A program made the translations under genes and the position numbers. A stretch of DNA of 64,000 nt from Prescottella soli. Lineage in GTDB: Bacteria; Actinomycetota; Actinomycetes; Mycobacteriales; Mycobacteriaceae. The DNA is taken from positions 1,426,001 to 1,490,000 of the forward strand of contig NZ_CP157276.1 of the NCBI RefSeq assembly GCF_040024445.1, read 5' to 3'. Below the pieces are notes generated by a model. It was given only the letters and a program-made list of their open reading frames with translations, did not search any database and was not told where the DNA came from. This document shows positions 54,211 through 63,536 of this stretch, piece after piece. Each line of letters starts with the position of its first letter. Position 1 is the stretch's first letter.

Positions 54211-54266
54211 AGCGCCCTCGGCAATCGTCACCGGACCGCGGGGCAACGACCCGGAGGTGCGTGTCC

Positions 54267-55493
54267 ATGAAGTGCCGCCTGTGCGACTCCGAACGACTTG
54301 TCAGCGTCCTGGACCTGGGCGCGACTCCCCCTTGCGAGCTGTTCCTGACCACGGAGGACCTCGACCTTCCCGAGTCGACTTATCCGCTGCACCTCCGCCT
54401 GTGCGCTGACTGCATGCTGCTGCAGATCCCGGCCCTCGTGACACCTGAGGACACGTTCACCGAGTACGCCTACTTCTCTTCCTACTCGGATACCTGGGTG
54501 GAGCACGCGCGGCAGTTCGTCGACCAGTCGATCAGCCGACTCGGATTGGACCGATCATCCTCGATCATCGAAGTCGCCAGCAATGACGGGTACTTGCTGA
54601 AACATGCTGTCGCAGCCGAAATCCCGTGCCTCGGCATCGAGCCCTCCATCAACGTCAGCACGGCGGCACGCGAGGCCGGCATTCCAACCCTGACCGCGTT
54701 CCTGGACGAGGCGCTCGCGTGCGGCATCCGCGAGGAGTACGGCCCGGCAGATCTGGTGGTGGCGAACAACGTGTACGCGCACGTCCCGGACCTGCGCGGT
54801 TTCACCCGCGCCCTGCGGACACTGGTCGACGACGACGGGTGGATCAGTATCGAAGTGCATCACGCGCTGAACCTTGTAACCCTCGGTCAGTTCGACACGA
54901 TCTACCACGAGCACTTCCAGTACTACACCGTGCTCTCCGCGCAGCGCGCCCTCGCTGTCGGCGATCTGACCGTGGTGGACGTGGAACTTCTGGACACGCA
55001 CGGAGGCTCGATCCGCCTCTGGGCGCGCCCCTCCGGCGCGGCTGGGGCACCGAGCCCCCGGGTCGCCGCCGTGCTCGACCAGGAACGGCAGGCCGGCCTC
55101 CACGACATCGACGGCTATCGCCACCTGGAACCCCGCGCGCGTACTGCAAGGCAGGAACTGTTGCGCTTCCTACTCGACTGTCGCCGACAAGGCCTGTCCG
55201 TGGTCGGATACGGCGCGCCGGGCAAAGGCAATACCTTGTTGAACTACTGCGGAATTCGCCCGGACCTACTCGAGTACACGGTCGACCGCAATCCTTACAA
55301 GCACGGCAGGTACACCCCGGGGACGCGACTGCCGATCCTGGAACCCGAGCAACTCGAGAAGGACCGTCCCGACGTGGTACTGGGATTGCCTTGGAATCTC
55401 GAGCCCGAGCTGACCGAACAGTTGCAGTTCATCTCGAAATGGGGTGGCCGGCTTGTGTTTCCGCTCCCGTCACTGCACACCGCAATCGGCTGA
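54267..55493 (+). CDS. NDP-sugar C-methyltransferase (TylC3/TcaB9-like)
   Basis: This 408-residue protein has an N-terminal zinc-binding domain (CRLCDSERL and LRLCADCMLLQ), a SAM domain (EVASNDGYLLKHA), the catalytic-region motif IYHEHFQYYT and a C-terminal Rossmann-like domain (VVGYGAPGKGNTLLNY). This three-domain design is typical of NDP-hexose 3-C-methyltransferases that make branched deoxysugars. GGAGG lies 9 nt before ATG 54267. It opens the polysaccharide locus, ahead of a sugar nucleotidyltransferase. Confidence 0.88.
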   Translation: MKCRLCDSERLVSVLDLGATPPCELFLTTEDLDLPESTYPLHLRLCADCMLLQIPALVTPEDTFTEYAYFSSYSDTWVEHARQFVDQSISRLGLDRSSSIIEVASNDGYLLKHAVAAEIPCLGIEPSINVSTAAREAGIPTLTAFLDEALACGIREEYGPADLVVANNVYAHVPDLRGFTRALRTLVDDDGWISIEVHHALNLVTLGQFDTIYHEHFQYYTVLSAQRALAVGDLTVVDVELLDTHGGSIRLWARPSGAAGAPSPRVAAVLDQERQAGLHDIDGYRHLEPRARTARQELLRFLLDCRRQGLSVVGYGAPGKGNTLLNYCGIRPDLLEYTVDRNPYKHGRYTPGTRLPILEPEQLEKDRPDVVLGLPWNLEPELTEQLQFISKWGGRLVFPLPSLHTAIG

Positions 55494-55517
55494 TCAACGA
55501 CGAACCCAGGAGGAGCC

Positions 55518-56312
55518 GTGAAAGTTGTTCTGTTCTGCGGCGGATACGGCATGCGCATGCGCAATGCACACGACGACGTCACGCCGAAGCCGATGCAGAT
55601 GGTCGGGCCGAGGCCGCTGCTCTGGCACATCATGCGGTACTACGCACACTACGGCCACAAAGAGTTCATCCTCTGCCTCGGCTACGGGGCCGCGAGCATC
55701 AAAGAATTCTTCCTCGACTACCACGAGGAACAATCCAACGACTTCGTTCTGCGGGGCGATGAGATCGAGTTGCTGAACAGCGATATCGGCGACTGGTCGA
55801 TCACTTTCGTCGATACCGGACTCGAATCGTCGATCGGTGAGCGACTCCGCCGAGTGCGTGATCACCTCGATGGTGACGAGTACTTCCTTGCGAACTATGC
55901 GGATGTCCTCACCGATGCCCCGCTGGACAAGGTCGTCGACGCGTACCACGCGTCCGGCGCGACGGCTTCCATGCTGGTGGTGCCGCCGCAGTCGTCGTTC
56001 CATTGCGTCGACGTCCAGGACAACGGCGAGGTCAAGCAGATCACCCCGGTGACGGAGTTCCCGATCTGGGAAAACGGGGGGTACTTCGTCCTCAGCCAGA
56101 AGATCTTCGATCTGCTTCCACCCGGTGGCGATCTGGTCGGCGACGTGTGCACCACGCTGGCCGGCGAGGGCCGACTGTTCGGCTACCGCCACGAGGGCTT
56201 CTGGAAGCCGGCCGATACGTTCAAGGAACGCGCCGAACTGGATCATGATTTCGCCCGGGGAATCCACCCCTGGACGGTCTGGGAGCAGCCGACTCCGGGC
56301 GCACGCACATGA
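55518..56312 (+). CDS. sugar-1-phosphate nucleotidyltransferase (glucose-1-phosphate cytidylyltransferase-like)
   Basis: This 264-residue enzyme has the nucleotide-binding signature FCGGYGMRMR followed by TPKPMQMVG, then FILCLGYGAASIKEFF and FWKPADTFKERAELD. These resemble RfbF, which makes CDP-glucose from CTP and glucose-1-phosphate. The nucleotide used cannot be proven by sequence alone. GTG 55518 has AGGAGGAG just upstream. Its stop overlaps the next gene (ATGA). Confidence 0.88.
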   Translation: MKVVLFCGGYGMRMRNAHDDVTPKPMQMVGPRPLLWHIMRYYAHYGHKEFILCLGYGAASIKEFFLDYHEEQSNDFVLRGDEIELLNSDIGDWSITFVDTGLESSIGERLRRVRDHLDGDEYFLANYADVLTDAPLDKVVDAYHASGATASMLVVPPQSSFHCVDVQDNGEVKQITPVTEFPIWENGGYFVLSQKIFDLLPPGGDLVGDVCTTLAGEGRLFGYRHEGFWKPADTFKERAELDHDFARGIHPWTVWEQPTPGART

Positions 56313-56959
56313 AAGACCTCCGCACCTCCCAGATAAGGGAGATCGCCGTCCTCGGCGCTCACTGTGACGACATCGCGATCGGGATGGGCGGATCGCTGAT
56401 GACCCTCGCCTATTCCGTATCGAGACTGCGAATCAGAGCAATTGTACTGTCCGGTAAGGGAAGTCAGAGGGAGGACGAGGAACGTCACGCCCTCGCAGCC
56501 CTGTGCCCCGGCGCCGAACTCGAGTTGACCGTCCTCGAGGTGCCGGACGGCCACGCGCCAGCGCATTGGGGTCGCGTCAAATCCGCACTCGAGGCGTTCC
56601 GGAGCGGATCCGACCCGGATCTGGTGTTCGCACCGCACCGCCGCGACGCCCATCAGGACCACAGGCTGTTGGCAGAGTTGGTGCCGACCGTCTTCCGCGA
56701 CCACCTGATCTTCGGGTACGAGATTCTCAAGTGGGAATCGGACACCCCGCAGGCCGCGATCTACCACCCCTTGCCCACGACAGTCGCCGAGGAGAAGGTG
56801 CGGATCCTGCGTAAGCACTATCCCTCCCAGTCGAATCACGACTGGTTCGACGAGCAGGCATTCCGGGGACTGATGCGCCTGCGGGGAGTCCAGTGCCACC
56901 ACGAGTACGCCGAGGCGTTCGTCCTCGAAAAGGCGTCGATCAGATTCGGAGGGGAATGA
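56309..56959 (+). CDS. PIG-L/LmbE family deacetylase
   Basis: This 216-residue protein has the zinc motif in GAHCDDIAIG, an AHxDD variant with Cys in place of Pro, and HRRDAHQDHRLL with the distal His ligand. The family removes acetyl groups from N-acetyl sugars. In this setting the substrate is likely an acetamido sugar or its nucleotide form. ATG 56309 overlaps the preceding stop by 4 bp. Confidence 0.87.
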   Translation: MKDLRTSQIREIAVLGAHCDDIAIGMGGSLMTLAYSVSRLRIRAIVLSGKGSQREDEERHALAALCPGAELELTVLEVPDGHAPAHWGRVKSALEAFRSGSDPDLVFAPHRRDAHQDHRLLAELVPTVFRDHLIFGYEILKWESDTPQAAIYHPLPTTVAEEKVRILRKHYPSQSNHDWFDEQAFRGLMRLRGVQCHHEYAEAFVLEKASIRFGGE

Positions 56960-56960
56960 G

Positions 56961-58001
56961 ATGCGCGTACTCGTCACGGGTGACCGGGGCTATCTCGGAT
57001 CCGTCATGGTCCCGATCCTGCGGTCTCACGGCCACGAGATCGCAGGACTCGACACGGGTCTGTTCGCCGACTGCCTGTTGGGACCTCGTCCGGAGGATCC
57101 GCCAGGAACGACCGTAGATCTCCGTGATGTCACCGCTGATCTTCTGACCGGTTTCGACGCGGTCGTGCACCTCGCCGCGCTGTCGAACGATCCACTCGGA
57201 TCGTTCTCGCCTCAGATCACGTACGACATCAACCAGCACGCATCGGTCCGGCTGGCCCAGCTCGCGAAGGAAGCGGGCGTACGGCGATTCCTCTACGCGT
57301 CGACCTGTTCGGTGTACGGCAGCGCCGGCGACGGATTGGTCGACGAGACCGCATCGCTGCGCCCCCTCACTCCTTACGCGGAGAGCAAGGTCCGCGTCGA
57401 GGGCAGCCTCGTCGACATGGCCGACTCGCACTTCTCACCGGTTTTCCTGAGGAACGCCACCGCGTTCGGCTACTCGCCGCGCCTGCGCGCGGATATCGTG
57501 CTGAACAATCTGGTCGGCTCTGCGCTCCTCACAGGGGAGGTGCGAGTGCTGTCCGACGGCACGCCGTGGCGCCCATTGGTGCATGCCCAGGACATTGCCG
57601 GTGCCTTCGCGAGCGCACTGACCGCTCCGATCGACAAGATTCACTGCGCGGCATACAACGTGGGTCACGAAGACAACAACGTCACGGTGCGCGAGATCGC
57701 CGAGACCGTCGCCGCCGTGGTTCCCGATTCCCGAGTGGTCATCACCGGTGAGAGCGGTCCCGACGCGCGTTCGTACCGCGTCGACTTCTCCGCGATCCGC
57801 GCCGCATTCCCGGACTACCGTCCGAGCTGGAGCGTCGCAGACGGGGCCGCCGAACTGTATCGGCGGTACCGAGAGTTCGGACTGGTCGCTGGGGATTTCA
57901 CCCAAAAGTTCACTCGGCTGGCACGTCTCGAGACCCTGGTGGCCCGGGGATCGCTGGATGAGACGCTGCGTCCGAGCCGGATCGGGGTCACCTATGGATG
58001 A
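56961..58001 (+). CDS. NAD-dependent sugar epimerase/dehydratase
   Basis: This 346-residue extended SDR has the NAD motif TGDRGYLG, VVHLAALSNDP, the catalytic YxxxK in YAESK with STCSVYG upstream, and PWRPLVHAQDI. It would epimerise, dehydrate or reduce a nucleotide sugar made by the preceding nucleotidyltransferase. GGAGGGG lies inside the end of the upstream gene, and only 1 nt separates stop and start. The convergent RmlC-like gene ends 7 bp away. Confidence 0.9.
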   Translation: MRVLVTGDRGYLGSVMVPILRSHGHEIAGLDTGLFADCLLGPRPEDPPGTTVDLRDVTADLLTGFDAVVHLAALSNDPLGSFSPQITYDINQHASVRLAQLAKEAGVRRFLYASTCSVYGSAGDGLVDETASLRPLTPYAESKVRVEGSLVDMADSHFSPVFLRNATAFGYSPRLRADIVLNNLVGSALLTGEVRVLSDGTPWRPLVHAQDIAGAFASALTAPIDKIHCAAYNVGHEDNNVTVREIAETVAAVVPDSRVVITGESGPDARSYRVDFSAIRAAFPDYRPSWSVADGAAELYRRYREFGLVAGDFTQKFTRLARLETLVARGSLDETLRPSRIGVTYG

Positions 58002-58008
58002 GTACGTC

Positions 58009-58566
58009 TTATCGGAGGGTGGCCAGAAGCTCGGCCCAGCTCCCAGCAGCGGCGTCCCGCTCACTGATGAGCGTGACGGGCAGTGGCCAATCGATTCCCA
58101 GGACGGGGTCGTCGTGCGCCACAGCAAGGTCCTCCGCCTGATCGTGCTCACGATCGATGCGGTAGCAGACGTCCGCAAACTCCGACAACACCTGAAACCC
58201 GTGCAGGAATCCCGGTGGCACGAACAGGTGCCGAAAGCCCTCGTCGTCGAGGATGAACGCTTGAGTCATGCCGAATGTCGGCGACTGGGCCCTGATGTCG
58301 ACGAGCACGTCGTACACGGCGCCACGAGAACAGCGCACGAGCTTCGCTTCTCCGCGACCTGCGCGGCCGTGCATGCCACGAACCACGCCCTTCGACGACC
58401 GGGACTGCGAGTCCTGGACGAAGTTCGCTGTTCGGACACCGTCGGGACCGGTCTGTGCATCGAACACGCCGGCGTCGAATGTTCGGGTGAAGAACCCGCG
58501 GGGGTCCCGATGCAGTTCCGGCCGCAGGACGAAAACACCGGCCAGGGAAGTCGTTTCGACATGCAT
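58009..58566 (-). CDS. dTDP-4-dehydrorhamnose 3,5-epimerase-like protein
   Basis: This 185-residue cupin enzyme has the RmlC features DPRGFFTRTFD, SSKGVVRGMHG (catalytic His), VRCSRGAVYDVLVDIR and VPPGFLHGFQVLSE. It would epimerise C3 and/or C5 of a 4-keto-deoxysugar. ATG 58566 precedes the conserved start MHVETTSLAGVFVL. It is inverted relative to the flanking glycan genes, leaving a 62-bp divergent gap on one side and a 7-bp convergent gap on the other. Confidence 0.9.
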   Translation of the reverse strand: MHVETTSLAGVFVLRPELHRDPRGFFTRTFDAGVFDAQTGPDGVRTANFVQDSQSRSSKGVVRGMHGRAGRGEAKLVRCSRGAVYDVLVDIRAQSPTFGMTQAFILDDEGFRHLFVPPGFLHGFQVLSEFADVCYRIDREHDQAEDLAVAHDDPVLGIDWPLPVTLISERDAAAGSWAELLATLR

Positions 58567-58628
58567 TCCTGCATTCTGTCCCATTCCAAGCGCCGTCAGC
58601 GGGCAATTGACGCAGATTGGCGGCCTCG

Positions 58629-59786
58629 ATGAAGGCGTGCCGAGGTTGCAGCGGCGACCTGGAACCGGTCCTCGATCTCGGTTGGGTTCCCGCCGCGGAC
58701 CACTTTCCTCCCGCGGCAACTCCCGTGACCGAGAATGAATCGAATCATCATCTGACACTGCATCTATGCCACGGCTGTGCACTCGCCCAACTCGGCGACG
58801 ACGACACCGAACCCGAAGTACCGCTGGGCATCGAACCGCAGGCATTGAGGGACCAGGCCGTCGCGGCTGTGCAGGCCGTCGCGTCGGAGGGTTGGCTGCG
58901 CGGCCGGACGGTTGTCGAGTTCGGCAGCCCCCACGGCGGCACTTGGCTACCGCTCCTCGCCGAGCGCGGGTTCCAGGTGGAGGCCCCCGGCACGCCGGCC
59001 GCGGTGGTGCTCGATTCGTTCGGAATCATGCACGAGCCCGACCAGCGGGCAGCTTTCCGTGAGCGCGCCGCAGCGGTCGCCGACGACGGCGTCCTGCTGC
59101 TGCAGTTCCATTCGCTCGCGGCGATTCTGTCGAGCGGAGAATGGAATGCGCTGCGGCACGGTCACTTCGCATACTATTCGCTGACCGCGCTGCAGCGCCT
59201 ACTCCACGACGCGGGACTGCACGTGGTCGACGCCTGGGAATTCGATCTGTACGGCGGCACCGTATTGCTCGCCGCGCAACGAACGCCGGGTACGCGGCCG
59301 GCACCAGCCGTCCGACGGATCCTCGCGGAAGAGGCCGCAGCCGGGGTAACCGTGGCCGCAATGATCCACCAGTTGCAAGGCACTGCTGACGAGCAAGCCG
59401 CAACCCTGCGGACATGGCTCGAGTCGGAGGCCCGGCGAGAGCGCCGGATCTTTGCGTACGGTGCCGCATCCCGATCGGTGTCCTTGTTCGCTCGTGCCGG
59501 TGTGGATCGCACTCTCGTCACGGCGGTGGCTGACGCCTCCTACGCCAAGCAGGGCCGCCGGATGCCCGGAACCGACGTTCCGATCATCTCCCCCGAACAA
59601 CTGCTACAGGCCCGGCCTGACCGAGTCCTGCTGACTCTGCCCGATCTGCTGCCCGAAGTGCAGCGGCACTATCCCGAACTCGACGGTCGGTGGCGGATCG
59701 CCGCGGACGGAACTCCGCCGGCGCCCACGACAAGCCGGCGCTCCCGGCGGGACTCCTTCGACGTCGGAAATGAGGTGCACCCGTGA
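58629..59786 (+). CDS. C-methyltransferase-like protein with degenerate SAM motif
   Basis: This 385-residue relative of the gene at 54267 keeps the zinc-binding N-terminus (CRGCSGDLEPVLDLG, LHLCHGCALAQL) and the C-terminal Rossmann domain (IFAYGAASRSVSLF). The SAM loop reads VVEFGSPHGGTWL instead of the E-x-x-S-x-D-G pattern, and the catalytic-region motif is LRHGHFAYYS instead of YHEHFQYYT. It may use another chemistry or be non-catalytic. ATG 58629 is set by the CxxC start. The stop overlaps the next gene (GTGA). Confidence 0.78.
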   Translation: MKACRGCSGDLEPVLDLGWVPAADHFPPAATPVTENESNHHLTLHLCHGCALAQLGDDDTEPEVPLGIEPQALRDQAVAAVQAVASEGWLRGRTVVEFGSPHGGTWLPLLAERGFQVEAPGTPAAVVLDSFGIMHEPDQRAAFRERAAAVADDGVLLLQFHSLAAILSSGEWNALRHGHFAYYSLTALQRLLHDAGLHVVDAWEFDLYGGTVLLAAQRTPGTRPAPAVRRILAEEAAAGVTVAAMIHQLQGTADEQAATLRTWLESEARRERRIFAYGAASRSVSLFARAGVDRTLVTAVADASYAKQGRRMPGTDVPIISPEQLLQARPDRVLLTLPDLLPEVQRHYPELDGRWRIAADGTPPAPTTSRRSRRDSFDVGNEVHP

Positions 59787-61237
59787 CCACCAATGTTCGC
59801 CGTGGCCCGCGATCCGTGCGGCTTCCCCGAGCACGGCTCATTCGCGACGACGACACCGTCGCCGTCGCCGTCGCCGAAACCCGATCAGCGCCCCCGGGCC
59901 CACGCACTCCAAGGCTCCTCACGTCGAGACTGCGGGCACACGTCGATATGCTGCCGCTCCTCGTGGACCTCGCGGCGCTCCCCGCGGCCTTTGCGCTCAC
60001 GCCCATCGGCAACCCGATCCCCGCCACGGTGACGCTCGTTCTGATCATGGCGGTAGTGGGCTCATACCGCGCACACCTGACCCTTTCGGCGCTCGACGAA
60101 GTGCCCCGCATGCTCGCCGCCAGCCTGGTTGCCGGCGTCGTCACCACATTGGCATTCGTGCCTGCCGGTTCGGCCTTCGACGCCATCGAACTGGCCACGG
60201 CGAGCTTGGCGTTCGTGACGATGTCCCGCACCGCGGCCTACGCAGTCGAACGGCGGCTCAGGCGGAACCCGCGTCACAGGCAGCGCACCGTCATCGTCGG
60301 TGGGGGTACGGTCGCCTCGATCCTCGCAGAGGCAATCGCAGACGGGCCAGCGAGTGGGCTCGAGTTGGTCGGGATTCTCGACGAAATCCCTCGAGCTTCG
60401 GACCAAGGTAGTCCCGCACCATCCGTCGCCGGGGACCTTCGAACGGTGATCACATCCGAGCGCATCGAGACGGTCCTCCTCGCGTTCACACCACTCGACG
60501 ACTCCGACACACTGAGAGTTCTGCGCGAGTGCGACCGCCTCGACTGCGAGATCTATGTCGTTCCACGGCTGTGGGAGATGACTGCGATGACTGGCGACAT
60601 GGAGAGACTTGGCGCGGTTCCGCTCAGAAGGATCCGGCGAACCGCCCATCGTTCGTTGCGGTGGGGGATCAAACTGTGGATGGGTCGACTGATCGCCGCT
60701 GCCGCAATGGCCTTCCTTGCACCAGCTCTCCTCGTTACCGCCACAGCAGTGTGGCTCTCGGATCGGTCGGCGCCGATCCTGTTCCGGCAAAAGAGAATAA
60801 CCATGGACGGAAAGGCCTTCGAGCTGCTGAAGTTTCGCACTCTGATGCCGGCGAACGAGAACGAAGCAGCCACCAACTGGTGCATCGCGAACGACGCACG
60901 ACTCGGGCGCGTCGGCAAACTCCTTCGCTCGACATCCCTCGACGAACTGCCGCAGTTGTGGAACGTCGTCCGCGGCGATATGACGCTCGTCGGTCCACGC
61001 CCGGAGCGGCCACACTTCGTCGAACAGTTCAACGTGACAGTTCCTGATTACTCTGCACGACAGCGTGTTCCGGGAGGATTGACCGGCTGGGCCGCGGTGA
61101 ACGGCCTGCGTGGCGACACGTCGATCTCGTCGCGTGCCAGGCATGACAACTACTACATCGAGAACTGGGGACTGTGGTTCGACACCAAGATCGTGTTGAG
61201 GACTGTGTCAGCCGTGCTCACGATGAAGGGTGGCTGA
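59783..61237 (+). CDS. polyprenyl-phosphate glycosylphosphotransferase (WcaJ/CpsE type)
   Basis: This 484-residue membrane enzyme starts glycan assembly by moving a sugar-1-phosphate to undecaprenyl or decaprenyl phosphate. It has N-terminal hydrophobic helices, a CoA-binding-like middle (TVIVGGGTVASILAEAI) and the C-terminal PGT domain (FRQKRITMDGKAFELLKFRTL, RSTSLDELPQLWNVVRGDMTLVGPRP-type text, GLTGWAAVNG). GTG 59783 overlaps the previous stop by 4 bp. It marks the locus as export-linked. Confidence 0.92.
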   Translation: MTTNVRRGPRSVRLPRARLIRDDDTVAVAVAETRSAPPGPRTPRLLTSRLRAHVDMLPLLVDLAALPAAFALTPIGNPIPATVTLVLIMAVVGSYRAHLTLSALDEVPRMLAASLVAGVVTTLAFVPAGSAFDAIELATASLAFVTMSRTAAYAVERRLRRNPRHRQRTVIVGGGTVASILAEAIADGPASGLELVGILDEIPRASDQGSPAPSVAGDLRTVITSERIETVLLAFTPLDDSDTLRVLRECDRLDCEIYVVPRLWEMTAMTGDMERLGAVPLRRIRRTAHRSLRWGIKLWMGRLIAAAAMAFLAPALLVTATAVWLSDRSAPILFRQKRITMDGKAFELLKFRTLMPANENEAATNWCIANDARLGRVGKLLRSTSLDELPQLWNVVRGDMTLVGPRPERPHFVEQFNVTVPDYSARQRVPGGLTGWAAVNGLRGDTSISSRARHDNYYIENWGLWFDTKIVLRTVSAVLTMKGG

Positions 61238-61265
61238 CGTGCACGGGGAACCGCCGAGCGACAAC

Positions 61266-62096
61266 TCAGGGGCGCACGGACGCGACCAGCCCGCGCGATC
61301 GCACCGAAACCCGCTCGAGTGCCGCACGCGCCAATCTCGCGTCGCCGGCGATCACGTCCCCCATGGAAACCAGATCCGAGTATTCCTTCGCGATTCGGTG
61401 GTGAAAGCGCATCATGTCCGTCAACTTGCTGAACGAGGACGTCCTGCTGCACAGGTTGAAGTCCGAGTCACGCCATGCCGCAATACATTCGGACATTCCG
61501 AAGAACATGCCGAAGGATGAGACGCGAACGAATAGATCCACGTCCATCGGGAAGACCAAGTCGCCCCTGAAGCCACCTACCCGATCGAAGTGCTCACGCC
61601 GGAACATCGCTGCTGCCGTGGGACCGAAGTCCGCCGGTCCGCGTCGGACAATGCTACGAGCGAGCGTACGGGGCGATTGCCAACCGTCGAGCCCCGGGAT
61701 TCCCAGGCCGCTCTCTGTGATCTCCCCAGCCTCGTCGATGACATCGAACCGGGCAGATGTCAGCGTGATCGCGGTATCAGCCAAGACACTGGCCTGCGAT
61801 TCGATCGATCCGGGACGGAGGAGGTCGTCTGCACAGACAATCTTCACGAGGTCCCCGGTCGACAACCCCACGAGCTTGTTCCAGTTGTCGCCGATGCCGA
61901 GCACTTTCTCGTTCCGCTCGACGCGGACCCGCGGGTCGGCGAACGAGCGGGCGATATCCGCAGTGCCGTCCTCAGTCGCGTTGTCGAGCACGAGGACGTC
62001 GAAGTCGACGTCCTGGTCGAGAATCGAGCGCAAGGTCGCCTCGAGCGTGCGTGCCGCATTGTATGCCGGCACACAGACGGAGATCGATGCAGTCAT
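61266..62096 (-). CDS. glycosyltransferase family 2
   Basis: This 276-residue GT-A enzyme begins with the GT2 signature SVCVPAYNAARTLEATL and has VLDNATEDGT and the DxD-like VCADDLLRPG. It transfers a sugar from a nucleotide donor. It is inverted relative to its neighbours, convergent with the glycosylphosphotransferase (28 bp apart). ATG 62096 is chosen at the domain start with GGGGG upstream. There is no membrane segment. Confidence 0.88.
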   Translation of the reverse strand: MTASISVCVPAYNAARTLEATLRSILDQDVDFDVLVLDNATEDGTADIARSFADPRVRVERNEKVLGIGDNWNKLVGLSTGDLVKIVCADDLLRPGSIESQASVLADTAITLTSARFDVIDEAGEITESGLGIPGLDGWQSPRTLARSIVRRGPADFGPTAAAMFRREHFDRVGGFRGDLVFPMDVDLFVRVSSFGMFFGMSECIAAWRDSDFNLCSRTSSFSKLTDMMRFHHRIAKEYSDLVSMGDVIAGDARLARAALERVSVRSRGLVASVRP

Positions 62097-62414
62097 CAAA
62101 GCCCCCAATGAGATTGGGAATCCATCACCGTTGAGGGGCCACATTCCGAGCGGCCACGCGTGGAGTTCCCCCGGCCGAACTTGTGCGGGACTGTACCACC
62201 GGACGGGAGGCGACGTCTGCGAAATGGACCGGGTCGCCCCCTTCGCTCCCCGACCGAAATTGAAGACTCACATTCCCCTCGCACCGCCACGGGAATCGGA
62301 TATCTTGAAATTCTCTACGTGACAACATATTCCATTTCGACTTTCCTAGACGTTGTTCCACTCCAGGCCTCTGCACCATCGCCCACCATGTACCCGACAC
62401 CCGACGGGAACTCC
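62097..62414. other. divergent intergenic region between the GT2 and GT4 genes
   Basis: The right half contains a good promoter for the GT4 gene at 62305-62333. The left half must hold the GT2 promoter on the minus strand. In-frame extensions of the GT4 gene through this region have no similarity to glycosyltransferases. Confidence 0.5.
62305..62333 (+). promoter_or_regulatory. sigma-A-type promoter for the GT4 gene
   Basis: TTGAAA (62305-62310) and TATTCC (62328-62333) are separated by exactly 17 nt. This stands out in an otherwise GC-rich region, 82 nt before the chosen start. Confidence 0.55.
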
Positions 62415-63536
62415 ATGACTTCGACGGCACGCACCCTGAACGAACGCCATCGCACCGGACTCCTGCGTGTCCACATGACCGGATCCGAGTGGTTCGATGC
62501 TCTGCCTGGTGGACTCAACCGTTACTTCACCGACTTGTATCTGTCCCTACGTAGCCATCCCGGGATCGACTTGTCTGCAATAGCATTCGGCAGTTCCGAA
62601 GCAGGCGGTCGGAGCTGGGGGCCGACCGGTGGATCGACGCTCCACCGTGCATTCTCCGCGTTCCAGGACCGCACCGACCTGCCGCGCGGCGCGATCATCG
62701 ACCGCCACTTCAGCCTGTACGGACGCTCGCCCCTCGGGCGTCGCGGCCGGCATCCACTGGTGGTGCACTTCCACGGGCCGTGGGCGGACGAGAGTCGAAT
62801 GGCCGGTTCCGTCGAGTTCGCCGCACGTGCCAAGTACTGGATCGAGCGTGTCCGGTATGCCGGAGCGGACCGATATGTGGTGCTCTCAGGGCATTTCAAG
62901 GATGTACTCACGCAGACTTACCGTGTCCCCGAGGACCGAATCAGGATTATTCCGCCCGGCGTCGACCTGAATCGGTTCCACACTTCCGACGCTTCCGGGT
63001 CTGCCGGTACCGTCCTGTGCGTGCGCCGACTCGAGCGGCGAATGGGTGTACACGTGCTGCTCGACGCGTGGCCGGACGTGGTCGCCGCACACCACGACGC
63101 GCGATTGGTCATTGTCGGGACGGGCAGCGAGGAGGCCGCTCTGCGAATGCAGGCGGCCCGATCCGGAGTCGGTGATTCGGTCACGTTCGCGGGTCGCATC
63201 GACGATGTACGGCTGGCCTCCCTGTACCAGCAGGCGACGATCACGGTCGTCCCCTCGGTGGCGCTGGAAGGATTCGGACTGATCGCCCTCGAGTCGCTGG
63301 CGGCCGGCCGCGCCCCCATCGTCACCGACTGCGGCGGGTTACCGGATGCTGTCAGCGACCTCGATCGGTCGCTGATCGTTCGGGCAGGCAACACCGAAGC
63401 GCTGGCGGACCGGATCGTCGGCGCACTCGCAGGCCGCGCCCCGGAACACCGGCAGTGCCGCGCGCATGCGGAGAAGTTCTCGTGGGCGACGGCTGCGCAG
63501 CGACATGTGGACCTGTACGGGGAGCTGACGTCGTGA
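62415..63536 (+). CDS. glycosyltransferase family 4 (GT-B)
   Basis: This 373-residue GT-B enzyme has PGGLNRYFTDLYLSL near the start, VVHFHGPWADESR, IIPPGVDLNRFH between the domains, and the donor-site motif LEGFGLIALESLAAGRAPIV (E-x7-E). ATG 62415 is chosen with GGGA upstream; ATG 62388 and a GTG at 62319 are alternatives. The next glycosyltransferase overlaps by 4 bp. Confidence 0.88.
   Translation: MTSTARTLNERHRTGLLRVHMTGSEWFDALPGGLNRYFTDLYLSLRSHPGIDLSAIAFGSSEAGGRSWGPTGGSTLHRAFSAFQDRTDLPRGAIIDRHFSLYGRSPLGRRGRHPLVVHFHGPWADESRMAGSVEFAARAKYWIERVRYAGADRYVVLSGHFKDVLTQTYRVPEDRIRIIPPGVDLNRFHTSDASGSAGTVLCVRRLERRMGVHVLLDAWPDVVAAHHDARLVIVGTGSEEAALRMQAARSGVGDSVTFAGRIDDVRLASLYQQATITVVPSVALEGFGLIALESLAAGRAPIVTDCGGLPDAVSDLDRSLIVRAGNTEALADRIVGALAGRAPEHRQCRAHAEKFSWATAAQRHVDLYGELTS

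Larger units (their letters stand above)
53556..54266. other. 711-bp region of decayed sequence and promoter before the glycan locus
   Basis: No intact gene is evident. An ABC-ATPase fragment lies at 53761-53835. A minus-strand open frame (53801-54352) has one protein-like stretch (NGRYIRIGGRFIHDWGHLSP) but no recognised family, and it runs into the coding region of the next gene. The part from about 53960 to 54200 is A+T-richer than its surroundings and probably holds the promoter of the polysaccharide genes. Confidence 0.55.

Noticed and set aside
53801-54352. Minus-strand open frame before the glycan locus
   Set aside because: It overlaps the start of the C-methyltransferase gene and shows no family resemblance. 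Only a short stretch looks protein-like.
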